Shown: piece by piece, positions 24,614-31,787 of the stretch
How the letters are laid out: every line of letters starts with the position of its first letter
Numbering within the stretch: position 1 is the stretch's first letter
DNA from: Kiritimatiellia bacterium
Lineage (GTDB): Bacteria; Verrucomicrobiota; Kiritimatiellia; RFP12; UBA1067
Reading direction: 5' to 3'
NCBI GenBank assembly: GCA_017514235.1
Contig: JAFWKK010000032.1
Span: 1 to 63,121 of the forward strand
DNA: 63,121 bases
Notes under the pieces: model-generated
The model's database searches: none
The model's input: the letters and a program-made list of their open reading frames with translations, nothing else
Told to the model about the DNA's origin: nothing
Position numbers and translations under genes: made by a program

Positions 24614-25503
24614 TCCCTGCGGAACGGCACGGACGACTGTGCGCCGCGCCGCGTCACCGAGATTGCCGAAGCCTCCTGCGCGAACGCTATCGCGTCAGCG
24701 GTCGCAAGGCCCTCGACTAGAGCGACGACAAGCGCTCCGTTGAAGGTGTCGCCGGCGGCGACGCAGTCGACCGCCTTCACCTTGCGGCAGGGGAACAGCT
24801 TCCCGCAGTCGCCGCAGTATGCGCCTTTCGCGCCCATCGTGATGATTACGTGTCCGACGCCGCGCTTCATCAGTGTTGCCGTCGCCTTCGCCGCGCTTTC
24901 CGCATTGACCACCTTTACGCCCGTAAGGATCTCAGCTTCGGTCTCGTTCGGCGTGATCCAGTCTAACAGCGGATATAGCGCCTTCGGGAGATCCCGCGCC
25001 GGCGCCGGGTTGAGCACCACCGGCACGCCTTCGCGGTGCGCGACCTTGGCCGCCCACGCAACCGTGTCGAGCGGCGTTTCAAGCTGCATAAGCAGGGCCG
25101 CCGCTCCCGCGATCTCGTCCTTGAAAGGAGCGATGTCCGCCGGAGAAAGCGTCCCGTTCGCGCCGAGTGCGACGGAAATTACGTTCTGCCCCTTCGCGTC
25201 GACTAGGATTAGCGCCGTGCCGGAAGGCTCTTTGCCGTCCACGACCAGCCGCGCGGCTATGCCTTCCTTCTTCATTCGCCGCGCCGTGTCGCGTCCGAAG
25301 AGGTCGTCGCCGACCTTGGCAATGAACGTGCACGCGCCGCGCTTCGCTGAAAGCCGCGCAACGGCTACGGCCTGGTTTGCGCCCTTTCCGCCGGGACTCA
25401 TCATGAAATGCCCGCCTGACACCGTTTCGCCGGGCACGGGAATCTTCCTGCCCGAAATCACCATGTCGGTGTTTGTGGAGCCCAAGACTGCTATTTTCTT
25501 CAT
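24595..25503 (-). CDS. rbsK: Ribokinase
   Basis: This 302-residue PfkB-family kinase shows the family order: an N-terminal LGSTNTDMV, SPGGKGANQAVAVARLSA (substrate and phosphate contacts near residues 37-54), KVGDDLFG, LNPAPARDLP, ITPNETEAEILTG and the signature AAGDTFNGALVVAL with the catalytic Asp. Ribokinase converts ribose and ATP to ribose-5-phosphate in the cytoplasm. Its ATG overlaps the nucleoside hydrolase stop in ATGA, so translation is coupled. The C-terminus (LTAAH) is encoded by the heptamer repeat. A general sugar kinase of the PfkB family is possible, but the neighbours support ribose. Confidence 0.88.
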   Translation of the reverse strand: MKKIAVLGSTNTDMVISGRKIPVPGETVSGGHFMMSPGGKGANQAVAVARLSAKRGACTFIAKVGDDLFGRDTARRMKKEGIAARLVVDGKEPSGTALILVDAKGQNVISVALGANGTLSPADIAPFKDEIAGAAALLMQLETPLDTVAWAAKVAHREGVPVVLNPAPARDLPKALYPLLDWITPNETEAEILTGVKVVNAESAAKATATLMKRGVGHVIITMGAKGAYCGDCGKLFPCRKVKAVDCVAAGDTFNGALVVALVEGLATADAIAFAQEASAISVTRRGAQSSVPFRRELTAAH

Positions 25504-26624
25504 TCCGTCATCCCTTTCGCCTTGCCCGACTTTGCCGGAGGACGGCATATGAGCTCGTCGATCATGCGGCCGACCTCTGCCTTCGCGAGCTTTTCCGTGA
25601 TGCGGATGTGCGGGCCGCCTTCCGACGGCGCCCACTCGTTCGTTCCGTCGTTGCCGACCATGCGGTACGTGCCGTGCGCGATGTTGAAGTAGCTCGTTTC
25701 GCCGCGAACCGCCGCGAGCACGGCTGTCTCGTCCCACGAACTGCGTCCGCCCATGCCGTAGCAGGACAACAGCCATTTTGCAGGGTCGCGGCGCACCTCG
25801 TCCCGCGAAGGGATGTTCCCGGAGAACACGTCGCGCACGGGATTGCGCACGGAGCAGTCCGACTCGGCCAAGGCCCTGCCAGCGAAGATGTCGAATCCGT
25901 AGGACCAGTCGGAGAACACGACTGGCGTCGGCCAGCGCTCGAGCGCAATGCGCGACGATTCGGCGTCCCATCGCGAATTGTACTCCTTCCCTTTCGGATA
26001 CCGGCATGCCATCGCGACCCACCGTTTCACCTTCTTGGCGACGAGCGACATGCCGTCCAGCGGCGAAATGGAGTCTGGCTGCGTTTCAAGGAGGCGGCGG
26101 ATGTTGGTGAGGAACCCGACAGAGCATATCACTACGCTTCCGTCCGGCTGGGCGGCAAGGGCTTTTCGGTAGACTTCGTTCGCGTCCGGCGCGTCGTCCG
26201 AGTCGGCGTAGCGGTACCAGCCGGGATAGTCCGCGAGCAGCTTGCGGTACTTGTAGTGTCCGCCGTCGTGGCCAACGCGCTCGCCAAGCGGAGACGTGGG
26301 ATCTACCTTTGCCTCCGCGCCGGCGAACGCGCCTAGGACGCCGATGCCTTTCGGCGCGCCGACCGGGATGTCGGGACGGCCGTAGTAGCGGTTGATGATC
26401 TCGACTGCGCCGACTGATGCGTTGCCGCGCGTGCAGCTGACTGTCGCGAGAATCTCGCACTCGCCCGCATCGGCGAGCGCATGGAGGCAGGCGAGAGCGC
26501 CGACGTCGTCGAAGTCGGTCAGCATGTCGGTGTCGAAGATTACCTTGACCGGCTCCGCACGGAGAGCCAGCATCATGGCAAAGGCGGAAACAATCGTTCC
26601 GGTACGTGATGTCAGCTTGTTCAT
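25500..26624 (-). CDS. Secreted nucleoside hydrolase
   Basis: The 374-residue protein begins with a signal peptide (about residues 1-24) and then the calcium-binding nucleoside-hydrolase motif VIFDTDMLTDFDDVGA (Asp31, Asp33, Asp37, Asp39, Asp40). CSVGFLTNIRRLLE and the run of residues near FSDWSYGFD fit the family. These enzymes split nucleosides into base and ribose. Export implies that extracellular or periplasmic nucleosides are attacked. The start at 26624 is chosen because TATAAT (minus, 26637-26632) ends exactly 7 nt upstream and the longer frame upstream has no signal. It is the first gene of a trio with ribokinase and a sugar transporter. Confidence 0.85.
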   Translation of the reverse strand: MNKLTSRTGTIVSAFAMMLALRAEPVKVIFDTDMLTDFDDVGALACLHALADAGECEILATVSCTRGNASVGAVEIINRYYGRPDIPVGAPKGIGVLGAFAGAEAKVDPTSPLGERVGHDGGHYKYRKLLADYPGWYRYADSDDAPDANEVYRKALAAQPDGSVVICSVGFLTNIRRLLETQPDSISPLDGMSLVAKKVKRWVAMACRYPKGKEYNSRWDAESSRIALERWPTPVVFSDWSYGFDIFAGRALAESDCSVRNPVRDVFSGNIPSRDEVRRDPAKWLLSCYGMGGRSSWDETAVLAAVRGETSYFNIAHGTYRMVGNDGTNEWAPSEGGPHIRITEKLAKAEVGRMIDELICRPPAKSGKAKGMTE

Positions 26625-26631
26625 ACGTTGC

Positions 26632-26637
26632 ATTATA
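26632..26637 (-). promoter_or_regulatory. -10 box of the nucleoside/ribose operon
   Basis: On the minus strand TTTTTTTGG-TATAAT is followed 7 nt later by the ATG at 26624. It shows the leaderless arrangement shared by many genes here. Confidence 0.6.
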
Positions 26638-26677
26638 CCAAAAAAACTTGCACCAGCTGGCTCAGATGCGGAAGCGG

Positions 26678-27643
26678 CTAGGCGCGGGTCTTGATTACTG
26701 CACCGACCTGGCCGATGGCGTCGAGGAGCTTCTTCTCCTTGCTCGGCACGGTGACGAACCACGGGGCCATGAGGAAGCCTTTCAGGCGTTCCGGCGCGAC
26801 GGTCTTTCCGCAATAGGCCACCAGTGCGCCGAAGTTCTCGTCGCTCTCGTAGTTGGAGCCGCACGGCATCTCGTCAAACCCGGCGTCCGACAGCCGCCCG
26901 AAAGTCTTGCAGCGGATAACCCTGTGCGCATTCCTGCTTGACTCGAAATGCGTGCCGTAGTACCAGTTCGACTGCAGGACGCTTCTTGGCATCCTGCGCA
27001 AGAACTCCTCCTCGTGGTCCCAGGCGTAGTCGCTCCATATCCACGGACGCATGCCGCGCTTCTCGGCGAATCCCGAGATCTTGAGGAAGTCGCTCCACCA
27101 CTGATCGCCCTGACGCACCACGGCGTATGCGCAGAATCTCTGGCACTTCCAGTTTTCCTCGTCGTAGCCGAGATGGAAGAAACGTGGCTTGTCGAATATT
27201 TCGCAGACTTCGGCTATCACGTCCTCGCAGACGCGGTAGTATTCCGGGGTCGAGAGCATGCGGCTGTAATCCTTCAGCCAGATGTCGTGCGCAGCCGAGA
27301 AGTTCAGCTTCGGGATGGGCTCGAGCCCTGCCTTGCGAAGGCGGTCCAGCTCGGCGCGGAAGCGGTCTATGGTCCACGAGCCCTTGACCGCCAGCTCGGG
27401 ATGGCTCTTCAGCTGGATGCCTTCGCCGACGTCGATGACGATCATGTTCATGCCGACCTCTGCCATGCGCCCGGTGACGCGCCGCCAGACGCCTTCGTCG
27501 AACCGCAGGTGGTCCGCCGCCGAGAGCATCGCGAGGTCCTCCTGAGAGTAGTCCTTGTACGCCTTTATCGGCTGGTCGCACCACATGTTTATGCCGAAGT
27601 GCAGCAGCGCGGCCCAGATCGTATCCTTGTCCTGCCTTTCCAC
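26678..27643 (-). CDS. GH20-like cytoplasmic glycosidase-like protein
   Basis: The 321-residue protein has no signal peptide. It looks like a GH20-type TIM barrel: MNMIVIDVGEGIQLKSHPEL near the start, PIPKLNFSAAHDIW, and RFFHLGYDEENW, where Asp161-Glu162 correspond to the catalytic Asp-Glu of the GH20 motif HxGGDE (one Gly is Tyr here). The start is set at GTG 27643 because AGGAGG lies 8 nt before it; an ATG at 27670 is possible but has only a too-close purine run. It lies 40 nt after a secreted GH20 gene on the same strand. Activity on an N-acetylhexosamine or related sugar is inferred, not shown. Confidence 0.68.
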   Translation of the reverse strand: MERQDKDTIWAALLHFGINMWCDQPIKAYKDYSQEDLAMLSAADHLRFDEGVWRRVTGRMAEVGMNMIVIDVGEGIQLKSHPELAVKGSWTIDRFRAELDRLRKAGLEPIPKLNFSAAHDIWLKDYSRMLSTPEYYRVCEDVIAEVCEIFDKPRFFHLGYDEENWKCQRFCAYAVVRQGDQWWSDFLKISGFAEKRGMRPWIWSDYAWDHEEEFLRRMPRSVLQSNWYYGTHFESSRNAHRVIRCKTFGRLSDAGFDEMPCGSNYESDENFGALVAYCGKTVAPERLKGFLMAPWFVTVPSKEKKLLDAIGQVGAVIKTRA

Positions 27644-27683
27644 CTTTCGTTCCTCCTGTTCCGGTATCATCTCCGCCGGCGGG

Positions 27684-29267
27684 CTAGCGCAACGGAGCGC
27701 AGTTCACGCCCATCGACACGAGCCGCTTGCGGTGAACCTCCATGCGCTTCAAGAAGTTGTTGAAGTCGCGCGGCGACGGCGCCGTCCACAGAGCCTCTGC
27801 CATCGCGCAGGTGCGCGGCCACATCTTCCAGGCTAGGTCGTGTTCGTTCCAGGTGAATTCCGACCAGTTGTTGCACTGGCCCCCGAGCACGTGCGTCCGG
27901 GCGTCGTCCGCCACGCCGTCGCAGGGATCAAACGAGTACGCTTTCTCCAGCGGGACGTGTCCGCCGATGTACTGGAACGGGTCGTCGGGGAGGTCCTGGC
28001 TGTAGTCGTAGTAGCAGATCAAGTGCGGGGTCATCACCATGTCATGACCGCGCTGAGCGCCTTCTGCGCCGCTCGTGAGCTTGTCGCCGGCGCCGTTCTT
28101 CTGGCTCGTGCGCCAGCTCATTCCGATGGCGCTTTGCGGCACGTCGCCGCTAAGGATTTCGTCCCAGCCCATTATGCGGCGTCCCTTTTTCTCCAGGTAG
28201 TCGGCGAAGTGGCGCGTGATCCATGCCTGAAGGTCGTTTGCATCGTTCAGGCCCTCGGCCTTCATGCGCGCCTGGCACTTCGGGCACTCCTTCCAGCGGG
28301 TGCGCGGACATTCGTCGCCGCCGATGTGTATGACCTGCGACGGGAACAGCTCGCATACGCAGTCGAGCACGCCTTCCAGGAAGCGTATCGTCTCGTCGTT
28401 GCCCGCGCAGAACACGTCGACGGTGTTGCCCCAGCCGGCGTTCCAGATGCGTTCGCGCGCGCCTTCCGGCTTGCAGGCGAGATGCGGATAGGCCGTGACC
28501 GCCGCGCCGGCGTGGCCCGGCAGTTCGATCTCGGGCACTACGGTGATGTGACGCGCCGCCGCGCAGGCGAGTATCTCCCGCACGTCGTCCGCCGTATAGA
28601 AATAAGGGCCGTAGGCCTCGGTGTTGCGGTCGATGACGCTCCGCCCGTTCACCTTGTGCGGCTTGCCGCCACGCTTCCAGGAATTGGGACGCTTCGCGCC
28701 GATCCTGGTCAGTTCGGGGTATTTCGGTATCTCAAGCCGCCACCCCTCGTCGTCGGTGAGGTGCCAGTGGAAGACGTTCATCTTGTGGTACGCCATCAGG
28801 TCGAGTATGCGCATAACGTTCTCCTTGCCGAAGAAGTGGCGCACTTCGTCGAGATGGACGCCACGCCAGCGATAGGCCGGCGAATCCTCTGCCTCCACGC
28901 ATGGAATCGCGATGTCGGCAGTGCCGTCGGCGCCTGCCTTGCCGCATGTCGCCAATTGCCTTATCGTTTGCCGTGCGTAGAACGCGCCGGCCGCGTCCGC
29001 ACTCGCGACCGACACGCCGCCTGTCGTGACGGAGAGCCGGTAGCCTTCGGGCGGCAGCGACGCGTCATGCGTCTCATGCACGGAGATTTCGCCAAGGCCG
29101 GCGGCCTTGGCGACGAATTCGCCTTCGCCGACCTTCATGTGCCGCGGGGCAGGCACTAGGACGGGCATCTTGCCGCCGGACGCTGCCATGCATATCAGGG
29201 TGACGGCCAGCGCGACAATGCGGCTGTGCCGCCGTTCGGCATTTTCTCTTGCTGCAGGTCTTGACAT
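27684..29267 (-). CDS. GH20 beta-N-acetylhexosaminidase
   Basis: The 527-residue protein has a hydrophobic N-terminal segment (about residues 16-30, signal or anchor), a GH20b-type N-terminal domain (about 35-125) and the GH20 barrel from about 132: YRWRGVHLDEVRHFFGKE, then HKMNVFHWHLTDDEGWRLEI, EIELPGHAGAA and HIGGDECPRTRWKECPKC, with catalytic Asp318-Glu319. These enzymes remove terminal GlcNAc or GalNAc through substrate-assisted catalysis. A host-glycan or peptidoglycan substrate is possible. The ATG at 29267 follows AAGGAAAGG, and TATAAT lies on the minus strand at 29321-29316. The downstream GH20-like gene is probably co-transcribed. Confidence 0.9.
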   Translation of the reverse strand: MSRPAARENAERRHSRIVALAVTLICMAASGGKMPVLVPAPRHMKVGEGEFVAKAAGLGEISVHETHDASLPPEGYRLSVTTGGVSVASADAAGAFYARQTIRQLATCGKAGADGTADIAIPCVEAEDSPAYRWRGVHLDEVRHFFGKENVMRILDLMAYHKMNVFHWHLTDDEGWRLEIPKYPELTRIGAKRPNSWKRGGKPHKVNGRSVIDRNTEAYGPYFYTADDVREILACAAARHITVVPEIELPGHAGAAVTAYPHLACKPEGARERIWNAGWGNTVDVFCAGNDETIRFLEGVLDCVCELFPSQVIHIGGDECPRTRWKECPKCQARMKAEGLNDANDLQAWITRHFADYLEKKGRRIMGWDEILSGDVPQSAIGMSWRTSQKNGAGDKLTSGAEGAQRGHDMVMTPHLICYYDYSQDLPDDPFQYIGGHVPLEKAYSFDPCDGVADDARTHVLGGQCNNWSEFTWNEHDLAWKMWPRTCAMAEALWTAPSPRDFNNFLKRMEVHRKRLVSMGVNCAPLR

Positions 29268-29315
29268 GGTAAGCTGTTTCCTTTCCTTATTATATGCGGG
29301 GGCTTGCCGATGGTG

Positions 29316-29321
29316 ATTATA
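29316..29321 (-). promoter_or_regulatory. -10 box of the GH20 operon
   Basis: TATAAT on the minus strand (29321-29316), preceded by TTTTGC, gives a leader of about 40 nt containing AAGGAAAGG before the ATG at 29267. It is divergent from the strong promoter at 29391. Confidence 0.55.
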
Positions 29322-29370
29322 GCAAAACGGCCCTTTGAAGCACAAGGCGGAGACGTTTTGGCGGTGCAAA

Positions 29371-29420
29371 AAATTTTTTAAAATACCCCCTTGCGCAATG
29401 ATGGGGAAATATGGTATGAT
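29371..29420 (+). promoter_or_regulatory. Strong promoter with UP-like element for the cysteine-rich protein gene
   Basis: An A/T tract (AAAAAATTTTTTAAAAT) lies just upstream of TTGCGC (29391-29396); TATGAT (29415-29420) follows after 18 bp. The block from ATACCCCCTTGCGCA to the -10 closely matches the acpP promoter at 56041-56078. The A/T tract fits an alpha-subunit-binding UP element. Confidence 0.7.
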
Positions 29421-29447
29421 ACCCGTGTCTTGACCGAAGAAGGGTTC

Positions 29448-29495
29448 AGGCACGGTGCCTGTTACCTTGATTCCGAGGAAGAGGCAAGGTTAACC
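29448..29495 (+). promoter_or_regulatory. Double hairpin in the 5' leader of the cysteine-rich protein mRNA
   Basis: CAGGCAC-G-GTGCCTG (29448-29462) is a perfect 7-bp palindrome, followed directly by GTTACCTTG paired with CAAGGTTAAC (29462-29495, one bulge). They sit near the start of a leader of about 130 nt and may stabilise the mRNA or regulate it. Confidence 0.45.
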
Positions 29496-29559
29496 TCCTG
29501 AAGCGTTGACGGACCGTTTGCCGAAGGCGCGGATGGAAAAACAGAAAGAACAAAAAACA

Positions 29560-30366
29560 ATGAAGAAGGTTATGATGGCGCTTGCGATCACGGCTGTTGC
29601 CGGTGTCGCTTCCGCTGCCTCCTGCACTGACTGCCCGTTCGGCTATCGCCTGAAGGTGATGGTTCGCACGACCGCCAGCTGCAATGTTGTCGCCAAGGAT
29701 GCGTGCAATGAGTGCACCACCGCCACCTATCGTGGTCCGGTGATCCGTCGCTTCATGGGCATGGTCTATGGCACCACCGCCACCGAGGCTGGTACCTGCG
29801 GTGACACTGGTTGCAAGTGCAATGATTGGAAGGATACGGCTAACGTCGCGTTCTTCGATTATGACAACGCCGGCCCGATGATCCTCGACGCTGACACGAC
29901 TGAGCTCATCCAGCTCAACCGCATCGGCTGCAAGGCTGAGGACCGCAACAAGGCCGAGATGGCCTTCACGGTTGGCTACAAGTGCAAGGAGAACGTCGCT
30001 CAGATGACGTTCGCTGGCTTCGGCCTCGTCGGCAACCACGACGGCAAGATCACGCTCGGTGCCGTTTCCGGCTACTGCGCTGGTCAGCTCCCGGCTGGTG
30101 CTGTGATCAGCAATGGTCCCTGCAACGAGCCGTCGACCGTCTGCGGCAACTATGTGTGGAATCTCTGCTGCAACACCTCCTACACCTGCGCGTACACGGC
30201 CGCTTATGGCAAGTGGACGCTCGTGTGGGACGCTGGCATCACCGACAAGGTCGGCACGAACCTCACCGAGGCTCAGGCCAAGACCGGTTGGGGCACTGCC
30301 ACCCCTGTCAAGCTCGCCGACAAGCGCGCTTGCTCGGATGTTGCTTGCAGCGTCTGCGTTGAGTAA
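29560..30366 (+). CDS. Abundant cysteine-rich secreted protein, unknown function
   Basis: The 268-residue protein has a clear signal peptide (residues 1-20, ending VASAAS). The mature part of about 248 residues contains 19 cysteines, many in CxxC or paired arrangements (SCTDC, ACNEC, CGDTGCKC, LCC, ACSDVACSVC). The codon choice is highly biased (nearly all Lys AAG, Arg CGC/CGT, repeated GCT), and the gene has a strong promoter, a hairpin-rich leader and an excellent terminator; all suggest very high expression. I recognise no family. A disulfide-linked envelope or surface-layer protein is a reasonable guess, supported by the thioredoxin-like and foldase genes downstream. The ATG at 29560 is chosen for its signal peptide; upstream in-frame codons lie in the leader. 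Confidence 0.78.
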   Translation: MKKVMMALAITAVAGVASAASCTDCPFGYRLKVMVRTTASCNVVAKDACNECTTATYRGPVIRRFMGMVYGTTATEAGTCGDTGCKCNDWKDTANVAFFDYDNAGPMILDADTTELIQLNRIGCKAEDRNKAEMAFTVGYKCKENVAQMTFAGFGLVGNHDGKITLGAVSGYCAGQLPAGAVISNGPCNEPSTVCGNYVWNLCCNTSYTCAYTAAYGKWTLVWDAGITDKVGTNLTEAQAKTGWGTATPVKLADKRACSDVACSVCVE

Positions 30367-30424
30367 TCACTTGTGTGATTGCGAAAGGGGGGGTTGCGCG
30401 AGAGCGCAGCCCCTTCTTTGTTTT
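30365..30424 (+). terminator. Rho-independent terminator, preceded by a small hairpin
   Basis: GGGG-T-TGCGC and GCGCA-G-CCCC (30390-30413) form a strong stem with a GAGA tetraloop followed by TTCTTTGTTTTT. A smaller hairpin AATCAC-TTGT-GTGATT (30365-30380) begins at the stop codon. This insulates the highly expressed gene from the next one. Confidence 0.88.
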
Positions 30425-30463
30425 TAGAAAAAGTTTGTCATTGTCATCAGCGCACGGCATATC

Positions 30464-30469
30464 TATAAT
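30464..30469 (+). promoter_or_regulatory. -10 box of the envelope operon
   Basis: TATAAT ends 11 nt before the ATG at 30481. No Shine-Dalgarno sequence fits in the gap, so the mRNA would have a leader of about 4-5 nt. Confidence 0.5.
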
Positions 30470-30480
30470 AGAGTAGTGCT

Positions 30481-31779
30481 ATGAAAATCAAGTGGTATAT
30501 TCTGGTGTCGCTGGCGCTTGCGCTGGCTGGCTGTTGGGACAACGGCCAGCCTGAGGCTGCGCCTGAGTCTTCGGCTGCCGACAAGTCGGCTACGGGCGAA
30601 AAGCCGGTGCGCAACCGCGTTGTCGTTACGGTCAACGGGCGTGAATTGCATTCGACGAACCTGAACGAGCGGGTGGAGATGCTCGTAAAGGTGAGCACGA
30701 TTGCGAACCCCAAGATGACGCTGAGCGACATACCGAAGCTTCGCAAGCGTCTTAGGACGGCCTTGCCGAAGATGTTCGTTCGCGAAGTGGCGTTCGAAGA
30801 GTTTGTCAAGAGCGAGAATATCAAGATCGACGAGGCTGCGATTGAAAAGGCGAAGAAGAAATTCCTGTCGGGTTTCGGGGGGCGCATGACATACGACAAC
30901 CTGCGCCGCAAAGTAGGGTCTCTGGCGGCGGTGATGGATGATTTTGTTCGCATACAGGCGATGGAGGATGCCGTCCGCCAACGCATTCTCGAGAAAAATC
31001 CGCCGAATCTGCCGCCTAACTACGCGGCTGAGCAGATAAAGAGGATCAAGGCGTACAACGCCGAAATGGCGCTTACGAACGCGGCTGTGTACGCGCGGGC
31101 GACGAACGCGTGGGAGAAGCTGAAGGCAAAGGAGAACTTCAAGCTGGTTGCGCGGCAGTTTTCGGAAGTGCCGAGAGAGGCGAAGGAGGGCGGCGACTGG
31201 GGTACGCTTGGCCTTCAGCAGCTTGAGCCTGACGAGGATCTGGTCAAGTGGGTCCAGAAGCTTCGGCCGGGGCAATTCTCCCCGCCGATCGAGGGCGACA
31301 ACGGCCTTATGATCTTGAAGGTGAATTCCAAGAAGGGCGATGACTATGCTCTTTCGCGCATTTACTTCCGGTTGCCGATGTTTCAGGAGCTCGTCGACGA
31401 AGAAACGCTTGTAAAGAGGAAGCGCCAGCAGCACGAGCAGGCGGTTCTGGCCAGGGAGATCTCGGCCATTGTCAAGGCGGCGGATGTCGTAAAGCCGAAG
31501 ACGAAGAAGAAAGCTCACAACAAGAAGAACAAGGCGAAGAAGAAAGGCGACAAGGCTGTAGACTCCGGCAAAAAGTTGCGTTCTAAGGAAGCGGCTAAGA
31601 AGAACGGAACGGCAAATAAGAGTGCCGAAGTCAAGAAGCCGAAAGTGGCGGCGCCTAAAAAAGTGTCTGCACCTAAAGTTGATAAGCCGAAAGCGGCAGT
31701 GCCTAAGGCTGACAAGCCGAACACAAAAGCAGATTTGAAGGGAAAAGTAAAGAAAACTGATTCTACAAAGACAAAATAA
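30481..31779 (+). CDS. Parvulin-type peptidyl-prolyl isomerase lipoprotein with lysine-rich tail
   Basis: The 432-residue protein has a lipoprotein signal with lipobox LALAGC (Cys18). Residues about 45-185 are a SurA/PrsA-like helical chaperone region, and about 210-300 match a PpiC-type rotamase (LKAKENFKLVARQFSEVP, GGDWGTLGLQQLEPD, LRPGQFSPPIEGDNGLMILKV). The last 100 residues are extraordinarily Lys/Ala/Pro-rich (repeats such as APKKVSAPKVDKPKAAVP). The foldase would act on proteins outside the inner membrane. It precedes two giant secreted proteins by short gaps. The tail may bind acidic surface glycans or the envelope, but this is speculation. Confidence 0.85.
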   Translation: MKIKWYILVSLALALAGCWDNGQPEAAPESSAADKSATGEKPVRNRVVVTVNGRELHSTNLNERVEMLVKVSTIANPKMTLSDIPKLRKRLRTALPKMFVREVAFEEFVKSENIKIDEAAIEKAKKKFLSGFGGRMTYDNLRRKVGSLAAVMDDFVRIQAMEDAVRQRILEKNPPNLPPNYAAEQIKRIKAYNAEMALTNAAVYARATNAWEKLKAKENFKLVARQFSEVPREAKEGGDWGTLGLQQLEPDEDLVKWVQKLRPGQFSPPIEGDNGLMILKVNSKKGDDYALSRIYFRLPMFQELVDEETLVKRKRQQHEQAVLAREISAIVKAADVVKPKTKKKAHNKKNKAKKKGDKAVDSGKKLRSKEAAKKNGTANKSAEVKKPKVAAPKKVSAPKVDKPKAAVPKADKPNTKADLKGKVKKTDSTKTK

Positions 31780-31787
31780 GGAAAAAA

